DNA of 64,000 nucleotides from Bugula neritina (lineage: Eukaryota; Bryozoa; Gymnolaemata; Cheilostomatida; Bugulidae), in assembly GCA_964035545.1 (NCBI GenBank), contig OZ037767.1, positions 25,157,628 through 25,221,627 on the forward strand, written 5' to 3'. Below the pieces are notes generated by a model. It saw only the letters and a list, made by a program, of their open reading frames with translations, had not been told where the DNA came from and ran no database searches. The stretch's first letter is position 1. Every line of letters begins with the position of its first letter. Shown here in pieces: positions 24,997 to 37,500 of the stretch. A program made the position numbers and the translations under genes.

Positions 24997-27536
24997 ATGA
25001 AAATCGAAATGGCTACCACTGAAGCTGCCCCGTCTAACAAAACATGGAGATTGACATTATACGAAATAAATAGAACGCCACAAGAAGTTTTGCCAAATGA
25101 CGTTGAAGTTAAAGTTTCTCCTCGTTCACTGCATAGTGAGCTAATGTGTCCTATATGCTTAGATATGTTGAAAGTCACGATGACAACTAAAGAGTGTCTT
25201 CACAGGTTTTGCCAAGAGTGCATTACAACCGCTTTAAGAAGTGGAAATAAAGAGTGTCCAACCTGTAGAAAAAAGTTGGTTTCTAGACGCTCACTCAGAA
25301 GAGACCCTACCTTCGATGCTTTAATTGCTAAAATATATCCGAATAGAGCAGAGTATGAGGCTCACCAAGAAAGAGTATTGGCCAAGCTAAATAAACACCA
25401 CAGCACTGATGCTCTGATGACAAACATAGAAGAAGGTAAATCATGTAAATTTTTAGAATCTTAGTCATTCCATTTGTTGTTTACTTCACTTTCATAAGTT
25501 TGTATTTATAAGTACTTTTTGCTGTCTACAGAGCTCTCAGCTCTGGTTACTTCTCAAGTTATTGTAGTTGTTGCAATCTCTCATAGTACTAATCATGAAC
25601 CTCATCACGATGATACAAGCACCGTGTTCCTAGTTAAACTTATAGTAAAATCCACTATATTTAAATTGCCTTAGTTATTATATAATAAAATACTGAAATA
25701 ATGCTCTTGGTCAATATACCCCATTACTTTAGAGTGGATAATTACTAACAAAGTAGGACTGGTAAACGTAACCTACTTGCAGTTTTACTAAATACAGTGG
25801 AAAAGAATCTACGAGTCAAACAAATGTGTGTTTAGTATTTACTAGTCCTCATAATACAATTTCAATCATATTGTCAATTTCTAGTAATAATAAAGCCCTT
25901 CAACTCTTACACAGATTGCCTAGTTATATTTATTTTACCTCTAAGTTGTAAACAGATATTAACTTTGTGTATATAGCCTATATGTTATTTTCCTGGTAGG
26001 AATGCGTCTTCAAGCCTTGTTTCGACAGCATAAAGCTAGACAAAAACGGGCAACTGAAGTTGAAGAACAGCCTATGGATATTCAAGCGGATAATGAAGGA
26101 TCTGTCTCAACTACAGGTAAAGATTTTTCTATGATAAACTACCTTTATTTTTATTACTTTTATTTGCAATCAAATTAATTTTGTTTTATCTATTTTTCTA
26201 TAGTACCTAGAAATTTTATAGCAATTATTGCAAATTTACCTTTACCACAAGCATTGCGTAAGATACTGTATTTGTGTGCCAATGGATTTGTGTAAATGTT
26301 GACTGGTAATGCTGACAACCTACATAGCCACATGCTCAACTAACAATGAGGTATCAGTAACTTGGTTTAGGGAGCTTATTAGTGGCCCGTTAGTTTAATG
26401 TTTTTTTTTTACCAATCAGGTACTAATTCCCCAGTGCCGGGCTCTGAACCTATGACTTCCACACCTGCCAACTCGTCAGCAGTCCCAACGCCAAAGAGAG
26501 GCCGACCTCCTCTATCTTCTGCCAGCACTAGTGCCGAAACCTCCCAGTCATCGCGTGAGTTTTGTAAGTATTTCAGTCTTCCCAATATATCAGTCAATGT
26601 AGGAGTTTATAAAACACTACAACTTTTTATGTGTCTAGTTGTGAAGATAACATGTAACTCAATTTTTCCAATCTAAAGAATATCATGGGCATGTTTTTTA
26701 ATGAATAGTGAAAGATTTTAACTTTTAATTATTGATAAACCAGTTTGAAGATCGTCTATTAATCTTTTTATTGTAGTTGTTTTTTTTCAAAGAAAGTAAC
26801 ATATTATATTATTATATTAACTATATATTATATTATTTTGTGCAGCACCCCAGGTCAGTGAGATTGAGTTGGTCTTTAACCCTCGACCCGGCGCTCCAAA
26901 CTCCTCCGATGAACCCCGGTATATTAAGACTACAGACAATGCTACTATTGCTCATCTCAAGAAATACCTGGCCATGAGAATGCAGCTAGATGCAGATAAA
27001 TCTGAAGGTAACTCATTTGACTTGTATAGCTGTTAGATACTAGTATGTAGCTGAAACAACATTCCATGCTTTCGCTAAATTCTGATGACCATGGCATCCC
27101 TCCAGTTAGAAGTATTTTCAAAGCTTTTATTGAAGCTAGTGCAACATTATAGCATTATTTAATTATATGTTTTTTATAAACAATAATAATTTTATGAGTA
27201 GTTGATGGGACTAGGATATGTTTCCATTTGATATTCTCGATCTTTGTAATTTTTATAAGCGATAATATCTGCAGATGTTATACTAACACAATTGGAACAT
27301 GACTTAGCCTAGCAATGAGTAACTGAATAGATATAACCACGCAGTACTATTGAATATAATCTATTCTTCTTTCAGATAACAATGTGAAGTATGAAGACAG
27401 CATGTTTACTGTATCCATGCAGCAGAATGAGTCAGTGTACACTGATTTACAGAGTGCCACGGCTCTCAAACATGTCAACAATAAAATGTGGAGACAGAAC
27501 AAGCCTCTTGAACTCTACTTTTCCAGACATACTTGA
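24997..27536 (+). CDS. RING1: RING1/RNF2-type Polycomb E3 ubiquitin ligase
   Basis: Catalytic subunit of Polycomb repressive complex 1, which with a PCGF partner monoubiquitinates nucleosomal histone H2A. Exons 24997-25435, 26000-26116, 26420-26554, 26846-27007, 27376-27536 (TGA) give 337 residues; human RNF2 has 336. An N-terminal [15 protein letters not shown] precedes [19 protein letters not shown]. The C3HC4 RING ligands are C51, C54, C67, H69, C72, C75, C87, C90, with the E2-contact isoleucine at 53. [20 protein letters not shown] and [16 protein letters not shown] follow, as in RING1/RNF2. The linker (about 150-232) is S/T/P-rich and carries an AT-hook-like PKRGRPP at 210-216. The RAWUL domain runs from [12 protein letters not shown] to [12 protein letters not shown] second in-frame ATG at 25009 has the better initiation context. 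The gene probably pre-dates the vertebrate RING1/RNF2 split. Confidence 0.96.
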
Positions 27537-27935
27537 CTGTACAGTCTGCTTGGTATACTCTGTACATAGTTTACATATATACTATCACTCCCTATGTATG
27601 TACACAGGTTTACATGTGTTAATTTAAGTGATGCTAATATTCATAAATGTTGTGAGACATTATAGCGTAAATGTATAGCAAGGTATTACATGAATTTTAT
27701 ATTTTGACTTTCCATTATTCACTGAAATGTGTATTTCAACACGAAGAATTGAAAGAGTAGACAGCTCTGACACTATGCATGTGCATGTAGAGCAGTACAT
27801 TATGTTTACATTATATAAGATGTGTCATTCATATTAAATGACTCCAAGCTATATAATTATATCATTGTCATTTGCTGTAAATCGTGTCATATTGTAATCT
27901 CTACTACATTGTACAGTTAACATCACTGTGTGTTG

Positions 27936-27941
27936 AATAAA
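27936..27941 (+). terminator. RING1 polyadenylation signal (AATAAA)
   Basis: AATAAA 400 bp after the RING1 stop codon, followed by T-rich sequence. It is the first good hexamer on this strand. Confidence 0.6.
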
Positions 27942-28558
27942 AATACACTTTGTTTAAAGTTTACATCACAGCATTATATTTTTTGTGACTAAATTGTAAA
28001 ATCTACAGGTTAAAAGAAATAGAAATCACAAAAAATACCGTAATTTGCACGTAGTTCTTAGATTTTAGATGCATTATCAAATGCTGCGATCATTGGGAAA
28101 GCCTAAGGTGACAATTATTGAGATGAATACAGAGTCATTCAACAATTGAAAATAATAAATAGCATTAGCGGTTGCAAATGGCTGCTTTTACAACATTAGA
28201 AATTATATTGAATTGAAATTAACTACAAAAATGGAAATACTTTCACATTGTTGCTAATAATAGCAAGTGGACGGAATAGATCAGTCAGTGAAGAGTGAAA
28301 TAATGAGTACTCAAACAAGCTGTGTTATATTAAATAGCAGATAGTAATATGGTGGACTAGACTAGCCAAACTATGGCACTAGCTACTGCAGATTAGCCTT
28401 AGAGACTGTTTATTTTGAAAAAAAATTATATTTTTTCCAGTAAACACAACGGCTGTTGCAACTTCAGCTTAAAACCTCAATCTTATAGAGCTAAAAGGTC
28501 TTCTTATTTGCATAGATATAATACAGTCTCGCACTTTACTCCTTCATATTACGGATGT
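27942..28558. other. Convergent spacer between RING1 and FHAD1
   Basis: AT-rich DNA where the two 3' ends meet. It contains the FHAD1 polyadenylation signal at 28409-28414. No other feature is visible. Confidence 0.5.
28409..28414 (-). terminator. FHAD1 polyadenylation signal (AATAAA on minus strand)
   Basis: The complement of AATAAA lies about 145 bp beyond the FHAD1 stop codon in the direction of transcription. Confidence 0.55.
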
Positions 28559-31500
28559 TCAAGAGACTAATTCCAGTCCTCTTGGGGATATATACCTTGC
28601 CTCCTCATCCTACAAATCACGACATTTTTATCAAATATTATTTAGGCACAACATATTTATTAATAAACACCCTTGGAGAATCTAAAGCATAAAAACTAGC
28701 AACTACACGTGAGAAGACAACTCCTAATTAAGAAGATAATTTGTGGCAATTTGGTAGTGTGAAAATGAGAAAATTCAGACAGTTCTTTTTTTAAAACATG
28801 CCATCTCATCTTCGTGAAATATGCAGATCACTTCAACTGCCAACACAAGCAACTAATAATACAGCATCCAATAAAACTTTTTTTATATGACTTTTGTTTT
28901 AAGAAAACGATAAAAAGTTAAAAAAAACTCTAATTACTTTAAATGAAAATACTTACTTCTGCAGCCAAATCATTCTCAATATTGGCTAAACGAGTCGTGG
29001 TATGACAAAGCTCGGTGTGTTTAGTCTGTAGCTCTTCCTTTAGAGTTTTAATTTCATAGTTCTTCCTCCGTATTCTCTCTATTTGCTTCTTCTTCTTAGC
29101 TGCTTCCTAAATATATAGATAGAATACATAATATTTATTTTTAAAACTTTTTAGCTTTCAATAGTTTAGGGTTCATTCTATGTATATTGTATCAAATAGA
29201 CATTGGGAACTTCAACCGAAATATCAGCGAAACGACATATTATTTAATCTACTGTATATTGTAGACAATCTAAAACTAGGCAGACATAGTTAAAAGTAGC
29301 ACTGACTTCAAAGTTTAAAGCATGAAGACATAGTTACCAGCGCTAGAATTGAAAAAGTAATAATATAAAGAATACAAGTGATTTACATCAACTGTCTATT
29401 GCTTGAAAGAAACACTGAAACCATACTTTGAAGTAGACTATAAGCCTGCAACTGATAGAAAGCTAACCTTGGCTAGAAGGTCATCTGGAGGACAAGCATG
29501 ACGTCTGTTAGTTACAAAAGGACCTTTTTCATTTTCTAAATGAAATGTCTTTTTCTTCTTTATAGAATCATTTAGCCTTTGTTCCTTATTTAAGTGATCC
29601 TTCGTTTTGTCCAAGGTTGCTCGTAAATACATTGTCTCATCTAGCTTAGCTTGCACATCATTCTACAACGCAAATTGCATTTAACTTTCCCACCTTATTA
29701 TTATAAAATCTCCAAAATAAAGTTTGCACTTTAGGAGAAAACTCTCCTACCATTACAATATAATAATAATACATAGTAAAACATTTCTCTTCATTTTTCG
29801 ATAAGAAAGCCTGGGTTCCCAGGTTTATTGCCAATTATTTGTTGGTAATTCTCTCGTTATAATGAAACTTCAATGAATGGGAACTGTGTAAGCTGTGTGA
29901 GAGATTTACTAACCACTAGCTCCTCGACTTGTTCTGATTTCTTGGCCACAAGTAGCTCAGCTTGGCGTAGCTTGGCAAGGTCTCTCTCATAGTTTCTCAA
30001 CAACTCGTCTTTCCTGAAAGTGAACAATAATAATGAACTACATTTCATGAATTCGTTGAAAGTAGAAATCTATGCCATCATAACTAAACAGGTATAGTTT
30101 TACGAAATAAAGTTAAAAGCATGAAAACACCAACTGAATTCAATGTGCTAAAATTACGAATGACCAAAGCTTATACCTGGTAAGTCTTTCTTTCAAAGCT
30201 TTAATTTTGTAAGTAAGAGCCTCAGCTGCGGCCTCTCTTTCATCTAAGAGTCGGTTTCGTTCACTTTCTGGTAAATGGGCCATAGACTGCATGCCTCCAA
30301 TTTCTTCCAAGTTAAGGCAACTAGCTATACCTCTTAGTAGGCTCAAATACTGCAAGTAAAGAACACAGTATATTTAATAGAACTCCTCCAAATACAAACA
30401 CCTGAAAAAACTTCTAGTTGTTTGATGAAATCTACAACTTACTACGTCAAGCATTATATTTACTGTAATGCGAAGTTTTTGAAAATAAAAAAATCAATGA
30501 CTATTTATTTAAAAGTATGTTTATTAAAAGATTTCCTCTGTTAACAAATGCTGAAGACTTACAGATCTTTCACTTTCTTCAAAAGCTTCTTGTGTTTCCC
30601 TATGAGCTGATTTCTCGTGCTCATTCTCAGTGTCAGTTGCCGAGGTTATCCCTCTGGCCTTATTCACAGCTCTCTCTACAGCTGCCATCTGCTGCAAATC
30701 ATGCATGGCGTGTTCGTCTGCTAGATTGCCTGACCTCATCTCTGCTAATTCTCTTTTCAGTAGATCTACTTGCTTTAAGGCAGCATCAGCAGCTCCGCCA
30801 GCTTCAATGTAAAGAATGACAAAATACTAGAGAAACGGGAAAACTTTGTTCACATAAATATACATACTAAACTGATTTTACATGGTTCAAACTCCATGTA
30901 TTGCCCGATCAGACTCATTTGATTTATTCCAATAGGAATCATAAAGCTTTAGTAATTACTAATTTACCAATAATTATATACACCGTGGAATAGGAAAAAC
31001 AAATTAGTAGGCACTAGGAAATAACATTATTACTTAAAAGACCTATATATGTCATTTATTTGCAAGACTTAATGTATATAAACTATCTAATAAATTACCT
31101 TTAGCACTGAAGCCTGTTTTCATTCCCTCCAAGTCTTTAATTCGGCGTCTGAGTTCAGAGAGCGCCTCTCTTTGCCGATCAATAACAAGCTGGTGACGTT
31201 CTCCTCTACACGCTAGTCCTAGAGAGGACAACTCCTGTTTTATCTGATTGTCTTCTTCTAAGACTCGTGTCTAAAGAATGAAATATCAATTGAGGCAGTG
31301 TTGCCTGTGTGGCTAACAGAGAAATGAGGTTTGTGTATATAAGAAAAAGTACATTACACAAATTGTTACTTCATTGATACACTGTTCTTTACTCAAAAGT
31401 AATTTTTGAATAAATGCACATTCCAACATTTGATTACCCAATAGAAACTAGTAGTAGCTTTCAGTCCAAACCAAAACATTTCCACGTTTTTCAACATAAG

Positions 31501-34500
31501 TATAAAAATAAAAGCATCATATTGTGAATTTAAAGAACAAACTTTTAAATGAGAGCCTCATAAAAACCTTTGTCAACTACAAACATTAAAAGCACGTAAT
31601 GAAAGTTAAAACAAAATAACAAAAAGATATGTAAATGAATGGTTTATGTCGATTAGATTTGTATGACAGTCCACATACCTGTTCACTGTGAGAATCATTT
31701 GCTGCTGCCAGCTTCATATCCAGTACCCGCACCTGGTCTTCTCTATCACTCAGCTCCTTGCTCATCTTGTCCAACTTAGATTTCAGTTGGCTGTAAAACA
31801 CGTGTAGGGTTACTTCAGCATCGATTTATTGGTTTAGTTAGCAATAGATGTGTTATTTGTAAAAAGCATTTTGTTCCTACTTCAATTAGTACCCAGATAA
31901 ATTACAATGTTCAATTAATATTACTCATATTATAAACACTCCTGGTTTTGTTATTGTATCATTTACCAACAGGTTTGCCAATCAGTGGGTTTTGCAATAT
32001 ATCTATATTCAATTTACAAGGCGAGAGTTGATGCACTGTTTAAATAGACACAAGTCCTACTTCATTTCACTTGATGACCCGGCGACAGCGGCGGTCTTCT
32101 TGTCTACTATAGTTGACAGCTTAGCCAACTGCTGCTGAAGCTCCACCACTTCCTGTGACTTCTTTCTCACCAGGTCTCTGTTCATCTCTAGCTCTCGCTT
32201 GTGGGAGTCAGGAATCTCACCAGTCATATCCTAAAAACAAAAACAGCAGCTATGACAAAAGTAGCTATGGCAACAGTGAAATAAACTAGTTTTCTACTTA
32301 GTTTGAATCTTACTACTAACAGACCTACTCTATGAAATGAAACTTTTCAACAGGCCATAAAGTTGTGGAACCAGCCTAATTACACATAAAAAAACAGCTT
32401 TTTACATGAATTAATGGAAGTATATATACTTTTCATTGCAAATAAAAGAGAGTACTCTTTCAAGTTGATGAAACATTTGAAGAAAGATCTTTTCATTTAC
32501 ACTTTTAGGCATAACCTGGCCAGATCCTTTCTAGAATGATTTCTCAGAGAAAATTTGTATCAAAGGCTAACATCAAAAATCTCAAATCTTGCCAACGAAC
32601 TAAATCACTATACATCAACTTATTTATACATACTTCTTATGACAATACAATACTGAAAAATATCTTTCAAGAACATCAAATTATGCAGTCCATAGTTTTG
32701 CACACTTCTTATTTTATTATAATTTGGATTGACTAAACAATTCTATTTATATTAATAATAATATTTATATAACGCTGCTGTACACGAGACACTTGATATT
32801 ATTCCAAAATCTTCAGTTGAAAAACATTTTACTTTTGCAAGGAACTTGTCATTCTAGAACTAAAAATATTATAGAAGTAAAGATAACCTATAATAGTTGA
32901 AATCCTTGATTAAATAAACAATTTAATTATTTATAATACTAGTACAAAGCATTAGATATATGTAAAGGTTCAGTGAACTTCTGTGTTATGCAGTAGACAT
33001 AGCAAGGTGTTATTGTGTGAAATTAAAGTCAGTAGTAACTATAATAATATAATCAAAATTATTAATAATTAAAACAACTAATTCCAATGCCATCTATTTT
33101 CAAGTTATATTATATAATACCAACTGACCCTGTATATGTAGGTCAGATTAATTTGGGTACTTACACTAAGTCTAGCCTGAGCTCCAGCTAAGTCTTTCTT
33201 CAAACCAATTATAACATTCTGTTGCTCTTGGTTAATTTTCTTGAGATCAATACATTCTTGTCTACAGTATAAAACAATAGAGTGAGCCAGCTGTAAGCTT
33301 AATGTCTTTATCATCTAAAATCTATATGTTCACTCAAGTACTTGCGTTGATTGTCACAGCTTATATATTAATATAACGAAATACAGTCTCCAAAAAAGTT
33401 TTATGCTCCATAAAATGCCTTTGTTGAGAGTTTGTATTCTCATTTCAAACAGGCATTTGATACATCAGTAATAATTCAATAGTTCAGTGTTATTTGTATA
33501 GTACTTCCTGTGTCGTTTGTATGAATTGTAAAAATATTAGAATTAGTCATATAATTATCTGAGAGCTTAGAAAACCAAACTATAATACATGTTTACAAAT
33601 TTATTGTTATTTTTTTAATTAAAAGTTTTTAGCCACCCTAGGTAGAAAATTAATTTGCGCAGTTTTCATAATGGATGCCTGCACCCACTAGCTGAGAAGT
33701 TGAGGTGAAAGTAAATGTACAAAGTCTATGCCTTTAATAGTAGTACTATGATTTCATATTCTGAGACCATCAGTGGTTATTATTAAAAAGAGATCCTCTA
33801 ATCCAGTGCAAAAGAGATTGTTAAAATGATTATTTTCATTTTATGTGTTCATATCAGATGGGATCTCAAAAAGAATGAGTTCAAAGATAAAACAACAAGC
33901 TAGCCCAAGAAAAGCAGCTTGGGTCTCTTTGAATACAACATTTTCATCTTGCATGAGTGTTTTGTAATCAACTAGCAGAACATGACAGGTGTCCTAGAAT
34001 CTCTACCTGTGTTTTTCTGGATATTATTAGTAGTGTGTACTGAACTCATGCTGGCTATAGTTATAGCTGGAATCTACTTACTGCATTTGGTGTGGTAAGT
34101 AAGGAACTATATAGCTTCCATTATCAGAATATAAAATAATTGATGGAACTTGGGCAACACCAAGTCTAAGAGTTGAGTGACTATCAAGTGCCGTGAATTA
34201 AAAATGGCAGCTTTATTTAGCAATTAGACAACTAGTTATAAACTTATTTTAGCTAAAAAGTGTACAGCCTTTTTGAAGTCAAAAATATATTTCAATGGTT
34301 TCGAAAATTTAAATTGAATATGTTTTTAGCAAAAAGAGAAAGTCACTACCACAAGTGAGAGCAACCCGAAGATATGACCCCACATTCTATTTCAACATGG
34401 ATAGACCAGTGTATGCATTTGGTACACCTGAGGGGTCATCGGCAGCCCTTTCGGCAGCAACTAATCTTGGCTGGCAGCCCGACAGCGAAATGACTCAGCA

Positions 34501-37500
34501 TATCTGACAACTTACTTTTTATGGTGAAATGTTCTTCATCAATGACTTGAGAGTATAATTTATTTGCGGAATCAAATTTTTTTATATAGTATTACAATAA
34601 TTTTTTCAAATAATAAAATGCTACTTGCATGTATATATGAATAGCAAATGAGTTGATCAGTGTTAAATAAGCTGTGAGTTGAGAAAATGGTGAAATGCAT
34701 TTTACAAATAGTTGATGTTGTGTAGTAATGTGAATTCTAATTCAGTTTTAGGAAAAGGTTAACAACACTAACAGAGATTTGAAAATTTTACAGCAAAGAA
34801 TTAATTATCAGACACAATCTGTTCTCAATTTCATGTAGCTTAAAACCCTTCTTGGAAGCAAATGATATAATAAATATAAATATTTCAATAGTGAATATAC
34901 CATGTTTTATCTTTACTAAGATGAGTATAGCCAAACAGACTACTTACGAGATTTCCATGATAGTGTAACGAAAGTGACCAAGTAAAATTTGCACTGACTA
35001 AAATACAACTCCTGACACTTGTTTGTGTTGCTAACATTGAAACACAAACTGATGGCAATTGATTAACACAGTATTGGTGCCAGCACTAATAAATAATCAA
35101 TAACCTAATAGATTATGAAGCACTAGATTGAATTACTGTAAATCAGGTGTTATGCTGCACAAGTTGATAAAAAATTCTTTTGATGATTTAAGCTATTGAA
35201 ATAATGCAAGAAAAATAGCAAATCGAAATGCAGTGTATTGAGCATATTCATAGAGACGTGAAATTGACACCATAACCTTCCCTGAGCTGCCAACGTTGAG
35301 ACTTGGTTTACATAGCATCAACGGAGTGCAAGTTGAAGTGACAAAATCTAATAATGAGAAGGAATTCCCAGCAGAGATCATGGATAAGGTCTACCTGTAT
35401 TTCTACATGACCATTTGCTGTTTTTGGGCTTTCACTTATTTTAATTTATGTTTCAAATACTTGTTATACTAGATATATCAAAATACTGAAGCGTGTAGAA
35501 TCACTGAATTGGAAGATTATATTCCAATTCAGTGTGTAGAATTCTAACCAATTCCTAGTTTGTTTAAGCTATAAATAATTAATTTCCAACTTAAAAAGTA
35601 TATATAACAATCAATATAATGTAAATACAAGACAATCTCATGAACTTCAGAATATTATTAAAAGTAATGCAATATACTAAAACATATAAATAGATTCTAA
35701 CTTCTACTCATATATCTAAGCATTGAAACAGATTGTTTAAAAGTTATATTCATAGTCTCATACTATTCACCTTGTCTACTTTCTTACAAACAAGTTTTCT
35801 GCTTTTGTGCTAAAAGAAAAAATATGAAATCAAAAGTCCCCCCCCCCTACAATACTCAACTGTGATTGGCTATAGCAACACATATTAGAGTTAGCCTGCA
35901 GTTCTATAGTTGATGTTTAATTAGTTGTGTTTTCAGTACAACTGAGTTGCAGTGTGTGCCTCAAGAATTACTAACCTGACTGTAGCTACTGTGTGCTGTA
36001 GTGCCACAACGTCTGCAGTAGGTACTTGCTCTACAATCACTTTAGGCTTAGGCTGCTCAACAGCTGCTGCTTTCTTCGGAGGTGGACGGGAGGACAACTC
36101 TTGGAGCTTCTGTTTGAGAGAACTACAAGAGAGTGAATATTATGTGACCTTATATCTGGGTTGATGAATCTTCAAGCAAACATTCTTAAACAGCCACTCT
36201 TATTTTTTCGACTGCAAATGAGATTTTTTAGCAATAAACAAATTTATGTGCGCCAATATTATCTAAGCTGCATAGATAGCTAGAAGCAAAATGTCTAAAT
36301 CATTAGTTTTTTTTTCACAAATTATTAAGTGATTGAGTCAATATACAGCAATATACACATATTATTATTACAACAGTTTTATTATCCAAATGAGTAAAGG
36401 TTTTACTAAGTGGATATATTATACAAGGTTAACTTTACCAGGTAATTCCTTTTAAAAAATGATTCTTCGAAATAAAATGCAATAATTGCAGATTATAAAA
36501 CAAATTGAAATTCAAAACATAAAAATGCTGGTTAAATAAGATAACTTCCAATCATTTGATCATGGGCATTGCTTTCAAAATTTATATAAACTTTAATAGA
36601 ATTTCTGTTGACACAACTGTAATACAAGCAAAAACCAATGTGTAAAAATTTTGTTAATTTATCCTACTTACTTCCTATCAAGCTGCATTAAAGTTTGTAA
36701 AACAAAAATGTTTTGCAATAATTTACCTATTTTCTTGCTGCAGGGTTTTGCTTTTCTTCTGAGCTTTGTTCAGCCGTTCTTCCATGGAGCAGATGGTAAC
36801 AGAGTGCTGTCTGATTTGCTCCTTGTAGCTTTGCAGGTTCTCGTCTTCATTTAAAATCCTAGAGTCAAAATCGGCTTTAAGAGCTTCAATTTCCTCCACT
36901 TTGGATTGTTCTAACTCAGCCAGTTCCTTTCTTAAGTCCTCCTGTGATATTGTGTTGAATCAATGGATTAGAAAAGTTTTCTTAAGTATTCATCAAGTAG
37001 TTTAACCAACATTTCCTGAGTGTTATTAAATTGATTGACAATAAGTTGTGTAAGGGCTTTTAATTTATTCAAACTACAAACAACCAAAAATGGTTTTAAT
37101 TTATAATACCCTCGATAAATTACTATAAACTAAATCACAGACTCAAATGAAAAACTCCATAAGAAAAACAGAATTTCATTTCGCTTTTTCCATCATATGA
37201 ATCATAGTTATAGAATAAAATTGGCATAAACAAACAATAATAAGCCAATACATTTAGGTTACAAGCTTGAACTAAACTTTACTAGTAATTTGACATGAAT
37301 TCAAGCTGTTAACATACCTGAACCTTTTCACTGTCTTCCAGTAGTTTCAATGCTTGACTCGCAGCTTCCAGTTTGCTTTTCTCTGCTTCTTGCTGTTCAA
37401 GGAACGACTGTTTGAGTGCGGCCATATTGGATTCTAATTCTTCACACTTCTTTCTCTCAATCTCTACTGAACTTTCTCTTCTCTCACTTTCAATAGCTCT

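Noticed and set aside
30517-30819. Plus-strand frames opposite FHAD1 exons (also 37373-37555, 35952-36164, 42233-42463)
   Set aside because: They mirror real minus-strand coiled-coil exons; codon pattern and splice sites support only the minus strand.
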